A DNA stretch of 64,000 nt, taken from assembly GCA_027493935.1 (NCBI GenBank), contig JAOSJV010000001.1, forward strand, positions 806,001 through 870,000, in the 5' to 3' direction. The DNA comes from Burkholderiales bacterium. GTDB lineage: Bacteria > Pseudomonadota > Gammaproteobacteria > Burkholderiales > SG8-39. Below, piece after piece: positions 28,168 through 37,622 of the stretch. The notes beneath the pieces were generated by a model, which saw only the letters and a program-made list of their open reading frames with translations, was not told the DNA's origin and made no database searches. Made by a program: the position numbers and the translations under genes. Each line of letters begins with the position of its first letter. Position 1 is the first letter of the stretch.

Positions 28168-29444
28168 GCCTGGCGAAATTCTGCGCGCCGACCGCGCGCG
28201 AGGCGTTGCGACAAGTGCGCGAGCGCCTCGGCGCCGAGGCTGTGATACTCGCCAACCGTGCGGTGCAAGGCGGCGTCGAGATCATCGCGCTGCCGGCCCA
28301 GGCGATGAACGTGCTCCTCGCCCCCGCTGCGCCGAGTGCGCCGGCAGGCCCTGCGCCGGCGAGTCGCGAGCCACGCCCCGCGGCGCAGCCGATCCCGCAA
28401 GCGACTCCGAGCGCGCCGCCGACCGCGCCGATGCAGCCCGCGCAGGCGAGCGCGCCTGCCGCGGCGAAGGCGCGCGCCAGCGCCGACGGCGGCACCGTGC
28501 TGGTGCGCGAGGAGCTGCGCTCGATGCGGCGCATGCTCGAGGCGCAGTTCGCGAGCCTCGCGTGGAGCGAATCGATGCGCCGACATCCGCTGCGGATGCG
28601 ACTCACCGGCCAGATGCTCGCGGCCGGCTTCAGTCCGGCGCTCGTGCGCCGTGCGCTCGAGCGACTGCCCGACGACTACACCGAAAGCCAGGCACGAGGC
28701 TGGCTACACTCGGCGCTCGAGCAAAACCTCACTTGCGTGCCGCAGGGCGAGGACATCGTCGACCGCGGCGGCGTGTACGCGCTGGTCGGGCCGACCGGCG
28801 TCGGCAAGACGACGACCACCGCGAAGCTCGCGGCGCGCTGCGCGGTGAAGTTCGGCGCGCAGAAGCTCGCCTTGATCACCACCGACGGCTACCGCGTCGG
28901 CGCGCACGACCAGCTGCAGGCGTACGGGCGGATTCTCGGTGTGAAGGTCCATGCGATCCACGACGATGGCGCGCTGCGCAACATGATCCGCGAGCTCGCC
29001 GGCAAGCACCTCGTGCTGATCGACACCGTAGGCATGGGGCAGCGCGACGCGCGGGTCGCCGACCAGCTCACGATCCTGGCCGGCGCGCGCATCGAGCGCC
29101 TGTTGCTGCTCAACGCGACCTCGCAGCCAGAGACGCTCGAGGAAGTCGTCCAGGCGTATTCGGCCGGCGGGCTGCGCGGCGCGGTCGTGAGCAAGGCCGA
29201 CGAGGCTGCGAAGCTGGGCGGCGTGCTCGATTGCGTGATCCGGCACCGGTTGCCGCTGCACTACGTGGCAAACGGCCAGCGCGTGCCGGAGGACCTGCAT
29301 TTCGTGAATCCGCAGTACCTGCTGCATCGCGCGCTCAAGCCGGCCGTCCAACCGACCGCGTTCCGCCTGCGCGACGACGAACTGCCGCTCGCGGCGGCGC
29401 AGTTCCAGGGGCCGCAAGCTGCGGCGCGAGCGGCTCATGCTTGA
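28164..29444 (+). CDS. flhF: Flagellar biosynthesis SRP-like GTPase FlhF
   Basis: 426 residues, intact. The N-terminal B domain opens [19 protein letters not shown], followed by a Pro/Ala-rich linker. The NG GTPase domain has the P-loop LVGPTGVGKTTTTAKLAA, TTDGYRVGAHDQL, LIDTVGMGQRD and SKADEAAKLG. FlhF sets the position of flagella, recruiting the basal body to the cell pole. It overlaps flhG by 8 bp. Confidence 0.95.
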   Translation: MSLAKFCAPTAREALRQVRERLGAEAVILANRAVQGGVEIIALPAQAMNVLLAPAAPSAPAGPAPASREPRPAAQPIPQATPSAPPTAPMQPAQASAPAAAKARASADGGTVLVREELRSMRRMLEAQFASLAWSESMRRHPLRMRLTGQMLAAGFSPALVRRALERLPDDYTESQARGWLHSALEQNLTCVPQGEDIVDRGGVYALVGPTGVGKTTTTAKLAARCAVKFGAQKLALITTDGYRVGAHDQLQAYGRILGVKVHAIHDDGALRNMIRELAGKHLVLIDTVGMGQRDARVADQLTILAGARIERLLLLNATSQPETLEEVVQAYSAGGLRGAVVSKADEAAKLGGVLDCVIRHRLPLHYVANGQRVPEDLHFVNPQYLLHRALKPAVQPTAFRLRDDELPLAAAQFQGPQAAARAAHA

Positions 29445-30262
29445 GCGCCACGCTGATCAGGCCGCGGGCCTGCGCCGCCTGTTTGCCCGCAGGCCGCAGT
29501 ACGCGGTGGTGCTGGCGGGCGAGACGCACGACAAGGCGATGCTCGCGATTGGGCTCGCCCGCTCGCTCGCCGCGCGCGGCGAGCGAGCGGTCCTGATCGA
29601 CCAGAGTGCGGGGTCGTGCCCCAAGCACTGGGTTTGAGTGCGCGCTACCAGCTCGCGCACGTCCTGTCTGGCGAGCGGCGGCTCGCAGACACGGTGCTCC
29701 CGGCCCCGGGGGGTTCGTGGTACTGCCGGCAACACGCGGCCTGGCCGAGCTCTGCCGCGTGGGGACGGACGCCGCGACGCAGCTCGTGCGCGAGCTCGTC
29801 CACGGCCGCTACGCGGCAGACGTGCTGCTCGTCAACGCCCGCAGCGCCGACCTCGCGCGCGTCGCGCAGGCGTTCGGCGACGGCGCTCGATTCCTGGTGG
29901 TGGCATCGAGCATGCCCGAGGGACTGACCAGCGCCTACACCGACATCAAGCGCCTGCAACGCATCGCGGGCGATCGGCCGCTCGAAGTACTGGTCAGCCG
30001 GGCGCGCGGAGACGGCGCCGCGCGCAACGTGTTCGACAAGCTCGCCGCGGTCGCGTGGCGATTCGCCGGGGCCGACCTGAGCTATGCCGGACACCTTCCG
30101 GCAGCGGCGCTTCGTGACGCGCACTCCGGCGCGGGCGGGGGCGCGCAGTGGGTGCTGGAGCGCTTGGTGGATGCGTGCCACGAGCGGGTGGCGGCGGCGC
30201 CGGAGCGCGAGTACGTCCCGCGCGCGGCGCGCGGCCCGGCCGTGATGGGCTCGGGCTACTGA
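29437..30262 (+). CDS. flhG: FlhG/FleN-like protein with a degenerate ATP-binding site (two frameshifts)
   Basis: Begins LERHADQAAGLRRLFARR, the conserved DQAxGLR motif that FlhG uses to stimulate FlhF. The expected MinD-type P-loop (KGGVGKT) is replaced by LAGETHDKAMLAI, and the DADLG motif by IDQSAG. Indels near 29620 and 29715 break the frame. Later segments LVRELVHGRYAADVLLVNAR and TDIKRLQRI are FlhG-like. Corrected length ~275 residues. It probably limits flagellar number with FlhF, but ATP binding looks lost or altered. The P-loop region itself is free of frameshifts, so that change appears genuine. Confidence 0.82.
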
Positions 30263-30280
30263 GCGCGGTTCTACGACCGT

Positions 30281-31020
30281 GGAACTCGCAGCGACCTATC
30301 GACCGGCGGGCAATTTCGAGGCGCGAGGCGGCGCTCGCCGAATACGCGCCGCTCGTGCGCCGTATCGCGCACCATCTCCTCGCCCGGCTACCCTCGAGCG
30401 TGTCGCTCGATGATATCGTCCAGGCCGGCATGATCGGGCTGATGGACGCGCTCGGACGCTTCGAGGAGGGCCAGGGTACGCAGTTCGCGACCTACGCCAG
30501 TCAGCGCATCCGCGGCGCGATGCTCGACGAGCTGCGTGGCCACGACTGGCTGCCGCGCGCCGCGCGCAAGTCGATGCGCGAGATCGATGCGGCGCTCGGC
30601 CGGCTGCAGCAGCGTCTCGGCCGCTCGCCGAGCGAGGCCGAGATCGCGGCAGACCTGAAGGTGCCGCTCGCCACCTATCAGCAGATGCTGCAGGACGCGA
30701 AAGGACATCAGCTCGTGCATTTGGAGGACTTCTCCGACGGCGAAGACGAGAACCTGCTCGAGCGCTCGGTCGCCGCGGAAGGCGCCGAAAATCCGCTTGC
30801 CATGCTGCAGGATAAGCGGTTCCGCGGCGCGCTGGTGACGGCGATCGCCGATCTGCCGGAGCGCGAGAACACCGTGATGGGCCTGTACTACGAGCAGGAG
30901 CTCAACTTCCGCGAGATCGCCGCCGTGCTCGGCGTCACCGAGTCGCGCGTATGCCAGATCCACACCCAGGCAGTAGCGCGGTTGCGGGCCGCGCTGCAGG
31001 ACTGGCGCGAAGCGTCCTGA
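30281..31020 (+). CDS. fliA: Flagellar sigma factor FliA (sigma-28)
   Basis: Region 2 reads YAPLVRRIAHHLLARLPSSV and DDIVQAGMIGLMDALGRFEE, followed by FATYASQRIRGAMLDELRGH. Regions 3 and 4 are present, the latter with LPERENTVMGLYYEQELNFR and GVTESRVCQIHTQA. It directs RNA polymerase to class III genes and is held by FlgM (encoded nearby). The best start is GTG 30281 (ELAATYRPAGNF), which requires a one-base shift near 30315 to enter the main frame; otherwise the start is unclear. Three candidate target promoters are in this window. Confidence 0.9.
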
Positions 31021-31027
31021 GGCAGCG

Positions 31028-31767
31028 TTGGACCTCTTGAGCCTACTCGGCCTCGCGCTCGCGCTCGCCGGGATCATCGGCGGTTTGGTGATCGAGGGCG
31101 GGCATCCGGCCTCGCTCGCGCAGCTCGCGGCATTCTGATCGTGTTCTGCGGCACGCTCGGTGCGGTGATGGTGCAGACGCCGCGCCCGGTGTTCGCTCGC
31201 GCGCTCGGCATGCTGCGCTGGGTGCTGTTCCCGCCGCGTCCGGATCTCGACGCGGTCGCATGGCGCGTTGCCGGCTGGGCGCAGGTGGTGCGCAAGGACG
31301 GGCTGCTCGCGCTCGAGGCGCGCATCGGCACGGCCGGCGATCCGTTCGTCAAGCGCGGCCTGCAAATGCTCGCCGACGGCTTCGACGCCGCGAAGCTGCG
31401 CGACGCGCTCGAGAGCGAGCTCGCAGGCTACGACGAGCGCCTGCGGGTCGCGGCGCGCGTGTGGGAGGGCGCGGGCGGCTACGCGCCGACGATCGGCATC
31501 CTCGGTGCGGTGCTCGGCTTGATCCAGGTGATGGAGCACCTGAACGATCCGGCGCGACTCGGACCGGGCATCGCGGTGGCGTTCGTCGCAACGGTGTACG
31601 GCGTAGGGCTCGCCAACCTGCTGTTCCTGCCGATCTCGAACAAGCTGAAGGGGCTGGTGCGCGAGCAGGTGCTCGAGCGCGAGATGCTGATCGACGGGCT
31701 CGCCGGGATTGCCGACGGCGAGCATCCGCGGGTGATCGAGGCGCGCCTGCGCGCCTGGCGCGAGTAG
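31028..31767 (+). CDS. motC: Second stator MotA-like protein MotC (one frameshift)
   Basis: Starts at TTG 31028 (DLLSLLGLALALAGIIGG), 8 bp after fliA. A missing C near 31134 breaks AAFLIVFCGTLGAVMV. The rest shows MotA/TolQ/ExbB channel features: GGYAPTIGILGAVLGLIQVM and FVATVYGVGLANLLFLPI. Corrected length ~246 residues, as for MotC of pseudomonads. With MotD it forms an alternative stator. It is separated from the primary motAB pair by five genes. Confidence 0.9.
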
Positions 31768-31778
31768 GGGTGCGGCCG

Positions 31779-32521
31779 ATGGCGCGGCAGCGGCGACGCC
31801 GGCACGAGGAGCGCGAGAACCACGACCGCTGGCTCGTGTCCTACGCCGATTTCATCACGCTGCTGTTCGCCTTCTTCGTCCTGATGTATGCGATCTCGTC
31901 GCTGAACGAGGGCAAGTACCGCGTGCTGTCGAGCTCGCTCGCCGGGGGTGTTCGGCCCGGCGCAGCGCCCGGCCGATCTCGGCGCCGCGCCGGTGATCGT
32001 CGATGCGTCCGGGCATGCGCGCGCGCGCCGCCGCGCCGAGGAGGCGCGCGCCAAGGCGATGGTCGATGCCGCGCTCGCGGCGCTCGCCGACCACGTCGCC
32101 GCGGGCACCGTGCGAGTGACGCAGGGGCCGCGCGGCGTCGAGATCGACATCGCGGCGGCGGCGCTGTTCGCGACCGGCGAGGCGCGCGTCGAGCCGCACG
32201 CCGCCGCGCTCATCGCGTCGGTCGCGCGCGCTCGCCGCGGTCGATGCGCCGCTCGCGATCGAGGGCCACACCGACGACGTGCCGATCGCGACTGCCCAGT
32301 TCCCCTCGAACTGGGAGCTCGCCGGCGCGCGCGCGGCGGCGGTCGTCCGGCTGCTCGCCGTGAACGGCGTCGCCCCGGCGCGCCTGTCGGCGGTCGGCTA
32401 CGCCGACCAGCGCCCGGTCGAGCCGAACGCGACTGCTGACGGCCGCGCGCGCAACCGGCGCGTGACGGTCTTGGTGCAGACCGTCCCAGCCGAGTCGGCC
32501 AGGATCCAGGTTCTCCGGTGA
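31779..32521 (+). CDS. motD: Second stator MotB-like protein MotD (two frameshifts)
   Basis: Begins MARQRRRRHEERENHDRW, then the proton-binding Asp in VSYADFITLLFAFFVLMY. Extra bases near 31955 and 32232 split the frame. The OmpA-like domain follows with ALFATGEARVEPHA, EGHTDDVPI and SNWELAGARAAAVVR. Corrected length ~247 residues. It pairs with MotC (11-bp spacing). It completes the fliA-motCD block; flgN follows on the opposite strand. Confidence 0.9.
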
Positions 32522-32590
32522 GGTTGCGGGCGCGGCTGCGACGCGCGCCGCCAGCGTGCGCGTCGCGCGCCCTGTGGCGGACGTCGCAGC

Positions 32591-33076
32591 CTAGGCGACG
32601 AGCAATACGCTGCCGGCGGGCGCATCGCCGACGCTGCGCCCGTCCGGCCCGTAGACCGCCCGCGGCGCGCCTGCGGCGGCGCGCAGGCCGTCGAGAAGCC
32701 GCTCGTTGTGCCCGCGCAGCTGTGCGAGCAGCAGGCCGTTCTCGTGGTTCAGGCGTCTCGCCTTGCGCGCCACGCCCTGCAGCGCTTCCCAGCCGCCGGC
32801 GAGCACACGACCGCGCTCGCCGGCGCGCTGCGCAAGCGCGTCGACTGCGGCCGTGCCGGGCGCGAGACCGGCGCGCGCGAAGAGATCGCGGCAGCGCGGC
32901 GCGAAGCGCTCGATCTCGGCCGCGCTCCGCGACTTCGCCTCCGCGAGCGCCCCGAGGGCGTCGATGGCGTTCGACAGCAACGCGCGCCGCTCGTCCTCGA
33001 GCAGCGCGACGAAGCGGTGGAGTGCGGCGAGCTGCTCGTCCAGCAGCCGCGCGAGCGGCTCGGTCGTCGGGGTCAC
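32591..33076 (-). CDS. flgN: Flagellar export chaperone FlgN
   Basis: 161 residues, intact. Predicted all-helical: LARLLDEQLAALHRFVALLE at the N-terminus and ARRLNHENGLLLAQLRGHNE near the C-terminus, the FlgN pattern. It binds FlgK and FlgL and escorts them to the export gate. It lies 30 bp downstream of flgM on the minus strand, the standard flgMN pair. Confidence 0.87.
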   Translation of the reverse strand: MTPTTEPLARLLDEQLAALHRFVALLEDERRALLSNAIDALGALAEAKSRSAAEIERFAPRCRDLFARAGLAPGTAAVDALAQRAGERGRVLAGGWEALQGVARKARRLNHENGLLLAQLRGHNERLLDGLRAAAGAPRAVYGPDGRSVGDAPAGSVLLVA

Positions 33077-33106
33077 GGCTGCAGGAATCGGAGCGAAGGG
33101 CCGGGG

Positions 33107-33415
33107 TCAGCGGCTGCGCGAGAGCAGCTCTGCGACACCCTTCAGGAGGTTGTCGGCCACGGCATCCGCGTTCACGCGGAACCGGCCCTCGGCGATCGCC
33201 TGGCGGATCTCCTCGACGCGGCCCGCGTCGAAGCCGCCGTCGGCGATCCGGGCTTCGATCGCGTTCAGCTGCCGCGAAAGTTCGCTGATGCTGACAGCGT
33301 CGCGCGCCGCCCCGGCCGTCTCATCGGCCTTGTGCGCCGTCGGACGCTTGGCGAGGTCCGGCGCGCCGCCGGCCTTGCCGGTGGCGACCTGATCGAATCC
33401 CTGGATGATCTTCAC
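33107..33415 (-). CDS. flgM: Anti-sigma-28 factor FlgM
   Basis: 102 residues from GTG 33415 (KIIQGFDQVATG), chosen because GGAGGAAA lies at the right distance. An upstream in-frame extension lacks conservation and was dropped. The C-terminal FliA-binding region reads VSISELSRQLNAIEARIA, VEEIRQAIAEGRFRVNADAV and ADNLLKGVAELL. FlgM blocks FliA until the hook is finished and FlgM is exported. A FliA promoter candidate upstream would give the usual feedback loop. Confidence 0.92.
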   Translation of the reverse strand: MKIIQGFDQVATGKAGGAPDLAKRPTAHKADETAGAARDAVSISELSRQLNAIEARIADGGFDAGRVEEIRQAIAEGRFRVNADAVADNLLKGVAELLSRSR

Positions 33416-33501
33416 GGCGTTTCCTCCGATGCGACCGGGCTTACCAGCGCTCCTGCGCGGGGGCATCAGCACATCGAGCTTGTGCCTTTGCCAGACCGAC
33501 A

Positions 33502-33529
33502 TTATCGGCGCGAGCGCCACCGACTTGAG
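33502..33529 (-). promoter_or_regulatory. FliA (sigma-28) promoter candidate for flgMN
   Basis: On the minus strand CTCAAG (33529-33524), a 14-nt spacer and GCCGATAA (33509-33502), an exact match to the sigma-28 -10 consensus, about 90 bp upstream of the flgM start codon. Confidence 0.8.
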
Positions 33530-33682
33530 GGCGTTCTGCACGAATTCGTGCAATCGCCCCGCGCGTGCGTCGGCGTGAGCCGGTCGGCCGGCCCGCACCT
33601 GGGATCGCTCGGCCCTCATCGCAGTAGTCCCTGCCCGTGCTAACGGCAGCTGCGCCGAAAACTTGACCTTGTCGCATCGGGA

Positions 33683-34384
33683 CTACCGCAACTCGACCAG
33701 TCCGCCCGCCCGGGCGGTCCCGGTGACCACCTTCCCGGAGGCGATGCGCACCTGGACCATCTGGCCGCTGAATCCACTGCCGAGCGCGCGGCCTTCGGAC
33801 TGAACCACGAAGCCCGGCCCGGCATACCGGACCCTGACCGTATCCCCGGCGCCCACGACCTGGCGGGGCCGCAGCATGTTCTGGTGAAGGATCTCGCCGG
33901 CTGGCACGTTGCGCGCGGCGACCATTTCCGCGGCGTCCGCGAGCTCGGTCAGGACCGCCGACCCGGACCGTGTCACCTCCCGGACCTCGATGGCGAGGTC
34001 GTCCTGAGCCACGCGCTGGCCGGCCTGGAGCGCTCGGGCGACGACCACCGCCGGCATGCTCACACGGACTTCCACCGGTACGTACACGCGCCAGGTCGGC
34101 GCGTGACATTGAACGATCACCTGCGAGCGCCCCCACGCCCGGGCGCCGACCGGCAGCGATGCCACGGGGGCCGGGCAGGCCGCCAGGCGTAGCCGCGGAT
34201 CGAGCTTGCCCACCGACACCCGGGCCTCGCCTCGCAGACCGGCCGCCTGCCGGACCGCGAATTCCTCGGCCAGGGCCTCGAGCGCCGTGAGATTCTGCAC
34301 GTCCTGCGCCTGCGCCTGCGCCTGCGCCGGCGCGGCGGCGAGCGCCGTGGCGGCGACGAGCGCGAGCCAGAGTATCCTGATCAC
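33683..34384 (-). CDS. flgA: P-ring assembly chaperone FlgA
   Basis: 233 residues from GTG 34384 (IRILWLALVAATALAAAPAQ), with GGAGG upstream. It has a cleavable signal peptide followed by a Gln/Ala tract. The SAF-domain and C-terminal motifs are VEVRVSMPAVVVARALQAGQ, GEILHQNMLRPRQVVGAGDT and GQMVQVRIASGKVVTGTA. FlgA helps FlgI polymerise into the P ring. Divergent from flgB, with a 186-bp regulatory gap between them. Confidence 0.92.
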   Translation of the reverse strand: MIRILWLALVAATALAAAPAQAQAQAQDVQNLTALEALAEEFAVRQAAGLRGEARVSVGKLDPRLRLAACPAPVASLPVGARAWGRSQVIVQCHAPTWRVYVPVEVRVSMPAVVVARALQAGQRVAQDDLAIEVREVTRSGSAVLTELADAAEMVAARNVPAGEILHQNMLRPRQVVGAGDTVRVRYAGPGFVVQSEGRALGSGFSGQMVQVRIASGKVVTGTARAGGLVELR

Positions 34385-34570
34385 AGTCGGCCTCCGTTGC
34401 CGGTGCGTGTTGCCGGTGCGTGAATTCTCGATCTCCGGCCGCGCCATTAGACCCGCGGCCGGGTAGCGCCGGTGCCGCGAATAGCGGGCAAAAAGCGGCC
34501 CTTATCGGGGCGCCGCGCGCGCGCCGGTCGGGCGACACTCCATGCACTCGAAAAGCCGCTGGAGGCACAA

Positions 34571-34978
34571 ATGATCCGCAGCGTCGACGACGCTCTGCGT
34601 TTCAACGAGCAGGCGCTCAAGCTGCGCGCGCAGCGCCAGGCGGTGCTCGCCTCGAACATCGCGCACGCCGACACCCCGAACTTCAAGGCCGTCGACGTCG
34701 ATTTCGCGCAGGCGCTGAAGCGGGCGGTGGCGCAGCAGGCGTCGCCGGGCGCACCGGCGCGCACCGACCCCGCGCACCTCGGCGGGGCGCAGCCGGCCGG
34801 CGCCGCGGCAGCGGTGAGACTGGTCGAGCGCGAGACGCCGATGCGCTCGGCCGATGGCAACACCGTCAATATGGACCGCGAGCGCGCCGAGTTCGCGGCG
34901 AACACGCTGCGCTACGAGGCCGCGCTTCGCTTTCTGCACGGGCAGATCAAGTCGCTGCTCGCGGCGCTGCAGGGCTGA
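34571..34978 (+). CDS. flgB: Flagellar proximal rod protein FlgB
   Basis: 135 residues from ATG 34571 behind GGAGGCAC. The N-terminal rod motif reads LASNIAHADTPNFKA, and the C-terminal helix FAANTLRYEAALRFLHGQIK. First gene of the flgBCDEFGHIJKL operon. Intact. Confidence 0.95.
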   Translation: MIRSVDDALRFNEQALKLRAQRQAVLASNIAHADTPNFKAVDVDFAQALKRAVAQQASPGAPARTDPAHLGGAQPAGAAAAVRLVERETPMRSADGNTVNMDRERAEFAANTLRYEAALRFLHGQIKSLLAALQG

Positions 34979-34999
34979 CCGACCAAGGGAGTTCCACTC

Positions 35000-35407
35000 A
35001 TGTCGCTCACCAAAGTGATGAATATCGCCGGCACCGCGCTGCAGGCGCAGTCCCAGCGCCTGAATACCGTGGCGAGCAACCTGGCCAACGCCGAGAGCGT
35101 CGCCGGGCCCGACGGCCAGGCCTATCGCGCGCGCCACGTCGTGTTCCAGGCCGCGGCGGTGCCGGGCGCCCCGGGCATGTCCGGCGTGAAGGTGACCCAG
35201 GTGATCGAGGACAACTCGCCGGGACGCAAGGTTTTCGACCCCGAGCACCCGCTCGCCGACGCCGAGGGCTACGTCACCGGCTCGAACGTGAACGCGGTCG
35301 AGGAGATGGTCAACATGATCTCGGCGGCACGCTCCTACCAGACCAGCCTCGAGGTGATGAACACGGCGAAGAACCTGCTCGCCAAGACGCTGAACCTCGG
35401 TAGCTGA
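35000..35407 (+). CDS. flgC: Flagellar proximal rod protein FlgC
   Basis: 135 residues, intact. The N-terminus is [20 protein letters not shown] followed by the rod signature [10 protein letters not shown]. The C-terminal helix is [20 protein letters not shown]. It assembles distal to FlgB in the rod. 21 bp after flgB. Confidence 0.95.
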   Translation: MSLTKVMNIAGTALQAQSQRLNTVASNLANAESVAGPDGQAYRARHVVFQAAAVPGAPGMSGVKVTQVIEDNSPGRKVFDPEHPLADAEGYVTGSNVNAVEEMVNMISAARSYQTSLEVMNTAKNLLAKTLNLGS

Positions 35408-35535
35408 GCGGGAGAAAGGCGCGGGATGCGGCACGAATCGGTGAACTGCGCGGCAATCCCGCCGCTGTTCGGCCGAATGCCGTGGCGGGCACCGGCCATA
35501 ATGAGATCGACCGTATCTGCCGGCGAAAGGCGTCG

Positions 35536-36198
35536 ATGAGCACGATCCAGACAGCAGCACTCTCTGCCGCCGCGAGCGGTCCGGTCGCCGCGGCCACGCG
35601 CGGCGTCATGGACGAGCAAGAGGATCGCTTCCTCAGGCTGCTCGTCGCGCAGATGCGCAGCCAGGACCCGCTCAATCCGCTCGACAACGCGCAGGTCACG
35701 ACCCAGCTCGCGCAGATCAGCACCGTGCGCGGGATCGAGCAGCTCAATGCGACCGTGAGCTCGCTGCTGCAGGCGCTCTCGACCGGCCAAGCGTTGCAGG
35801 CGAGCGCGCTGGTCGGGCGCGGCGTGCTCGTGCCGGGCAGCACGCTCGAGCTCGCGAACGGCGCTGCGCTGGCCGCGGTCGAGCTCCCGCAGCCGGTCGA
35901 CGGCCTGCGCGTCACGATCACCGACGCGTCCGGCCGGCCGGTGAACACCGTGGCTCTCGGTGCGCACGGCGCCGGACTGCTGCAGATCCAGTGGGACGGC
36001 GCGACCGAAAGCGGCGCGCCGGCCGCACCCGGGGTGTACACGTTCGCGGTCGACGCCACGGCGGGCGGCAAACCGGTACCGGTGAACCGGCTCGCGCTCG
36101 GCGTCGTCGAAGGCGTCACGCCGGGCAAAGCTGGCACGACGATCACCGCCGCCGGGCTCGGCACGTTCAGCCTCGAGCAGATCCGCATGATCCAGTAA
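35536..36198 (+). CDS. flgD: Hook-capping scaffold protein FlgD
   Basis: 220 residues from ATG 35536. The N-terminal FlgD motif is FLRLLVAQMRSQDPLNPLDN, followed by STVRGIEQLN. The C-terminal FlgD Ig-like/Tudor part includes LLQIQWDGATESGAPAAPGV and the terminal FSLEQIRMIQ. It caps the growing hook and is absent from the final structure. 128 bp separate it from flgC. A hairpin-rich 189-bp gap separates it from flgE. Confidence 0.93.
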   Translation: MSTIQTAALSAAASGPVAAATRGVMDEQEDRFLRLLVAQMRSQDPLNPLDNAQVTTQLAQISTVRGIEQLNATVSSLLQALSTGQALQASALVGRGVLVPGSTLELANGAALAAVELPQPVDGLRVTITDASGRPVNTVALGAHGAGLLQIQWDGATESGAPAAPGVYTFAVDATAGGKPVPVNRLALGVVEGVTPGKAGTTITAAGLGTFSLEQIRMIQ

Positions 36199-36277
36199 CC
36201 GGCGCTGCGAGGATGCCACCCTGCAGATTCCGATTGACGATATGAGCGCACAACCCGAACACCGGTCGTACGAACGA

Positions 36278-36355
36278 GGGGGACAGTCCCCTTGCACATG
36301 CCCCGGAACGAACAAGGGGCGCGCCTTTTGTAGGTCCCCGGTCGGGGCACAAGGA
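36278..36355 (+). promoter_or_regulatory. Three GC hairpins between flgD and flgE
   Basis: GGGGACAGTCCCC (36279-36291) is a perfect odd-length palindrome. GCCCC pairs with GGGGC across 36300-36320. CCCCGGTCGGGG lies at about 36336-36347. They sit just before the flgE ribosome-binding site (AAGGAGCG) and may act as a partial terminator, an mRNA stabiliser or a translation control element. Confidence 0.4.
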
Positions 36356-36387
36356 GGTCTTTCAACACGCTGTCCAAGGAGCGCGCA

Positions 36388-37602
36388 ATGAGCTTCCAGC
36401 AGGGCCTATCGGGCCTCAACGCCGCGGCAAAGAACCTCGACGTCGTCGGCAACAACGTCGCCAACGCGAGCACCGTCGGATTCAAGAGCTCGACCGCGCA
36501 GTTTGCCGACGTGTTCGCGAACTCGCTCGCCGGCGCCGGCGGCGTGCAGGTCGGGATCGGGACCACGATCAGCCGAGTGAACCAGAACTTCACCCAGGGC
36601 AACATCAGCACCACGGCGAACGCGCTCGACATCGCGATCAACGGCAAGGGGTTCTTCCGGATGAACAACAACGGCGCGATCACCTACCAGCGCAACGGCC
36701 AGTTCATGCTGGACAATGCCGGCTACGTCGTGAACGCGACCGGGCAGCGCCTGACCGGCTACCCGCCGGCGCCCGGCGGCGGCGTGATCACCGCGACGCC
36801 GCAGGACCTGCGCATCGACTTCAGCGACATTCCGCCCTCGATCACCACCCTTGCCCAAGTGGTCTCGAACCTCGACTCGCGCATGAGCGCCCTCAACCCG
36901 GCGCTGTTCAACATGAACGACGCGACCACCTATTCGAGCGCCACCTCGCTCACGACTTACGACACGCTCGGCAACCCGCATACGCTGACGCTGTACTACC
37001 TGAAGACCGCGGCCAACACCTGGGACGTGTTCGGCGCTAACGACGGCGTGCAGCTCGGCGCCGGTGCGCTCGGCACGGTCACGTTCAACCCGGACGGCAG
37101 CCTGGCGGCCGGCGCGAACATCCCGATCAGCGCCCCGGTCACGACCGGCGCGGTGACGCCGATGGCCTACACCGTCGACTTGACCGGCACGACGCAGTTC
37201 GGCTCGAACTTCGGCGTGAACCAGCTCACGCAGGACGGCTATTCGTCCGGCCGCATCGCGGGCTACAGCGTTGCGGCAGACGGCATGATGCTCGCGCGCT
37301 ACACGAACGGGCAATCGCGTACCCTCGGCCAGGTCGCGCTCGCCGACTTCGTGAATCCGCAGGGGCTGCAGCCGCTCGGCAACAACCAGTGGGCCGAGAC
37401 CCCCGAGTCGGGCCAGCCGCTGGTGGGCGCCCCGGACAGCGCCAGCCTCGGCGTTCTGCAGTCCGGCGCGGTCGAGGACTCGAACATCGACCTCACCGCC
37501 GAGCTGGTGAGCCTGATCACCGCACAGCGCGTGTACCAGGCGAACGCGCAGACCATCCGCGCGCAGGACCAGATCCTGCAGACGCTGGTCAACCTGCGCT
37601 AG
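36388..37602 (+). CDS. flgE: Flagellar hook protein FlgE
   Basis: 404 residues, intact. The N-terminal rod/hook motif is [20 protein letters not shown] with [16 protein letters not shown]1/D2 domains fill the middle (GNLSTT-type [20 protein letters not shown]). The C-terminal helix is [20 protein letters not shown] with [17 protein letters not shown]. It polymerises into the universal joint. The C-terminal portion is well conserved and no frameshift is seen. Confidence 0.96.
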   Translation: MSFQQGLSGLNAAAKNLDVVGNNVANASTVGFKSSTAQFADVFANSLAGAGGVQVGIGTTISRVNQNFTQGNISTTANALDIAINGKGFFRMNNNGAITYQRNGQFMLDNAGYVVNATGQRLTGYPPAPGGGVITATPQDLRIDFSDIPPSITTLAQVVSNLDSRMSALNPALFNMNDATTYSSATSLTTYDTLGNPHTLTLYYLKTAANTWDVFGANDGVQLGAGALGTVTFNPDGSLAAGANIPISAPVTTGAVTPMAYTVDLTGTTQFGSNFGVNQLTQDGYSSGRIAGYSVAADGMMLARYTNGQSRTLGQVALADFVNPQGLQPLGNNQWAETPESGQPLVGAPDSASLGVLQSGAVEDSNIDLTAELVSLITAQRVYQANAQTIRAQDQILQTLVNLR

Positions 37603-37622
37603 CGTACGCGCGGGCCTGCGCC

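Noticed and set aside
34508..34516. CCGATAAGG on the minus strand between flgA and flgB as a FliA -10 box
   Set aside because: No CTCAAG or TAAAG box 14-15 nt upstream.
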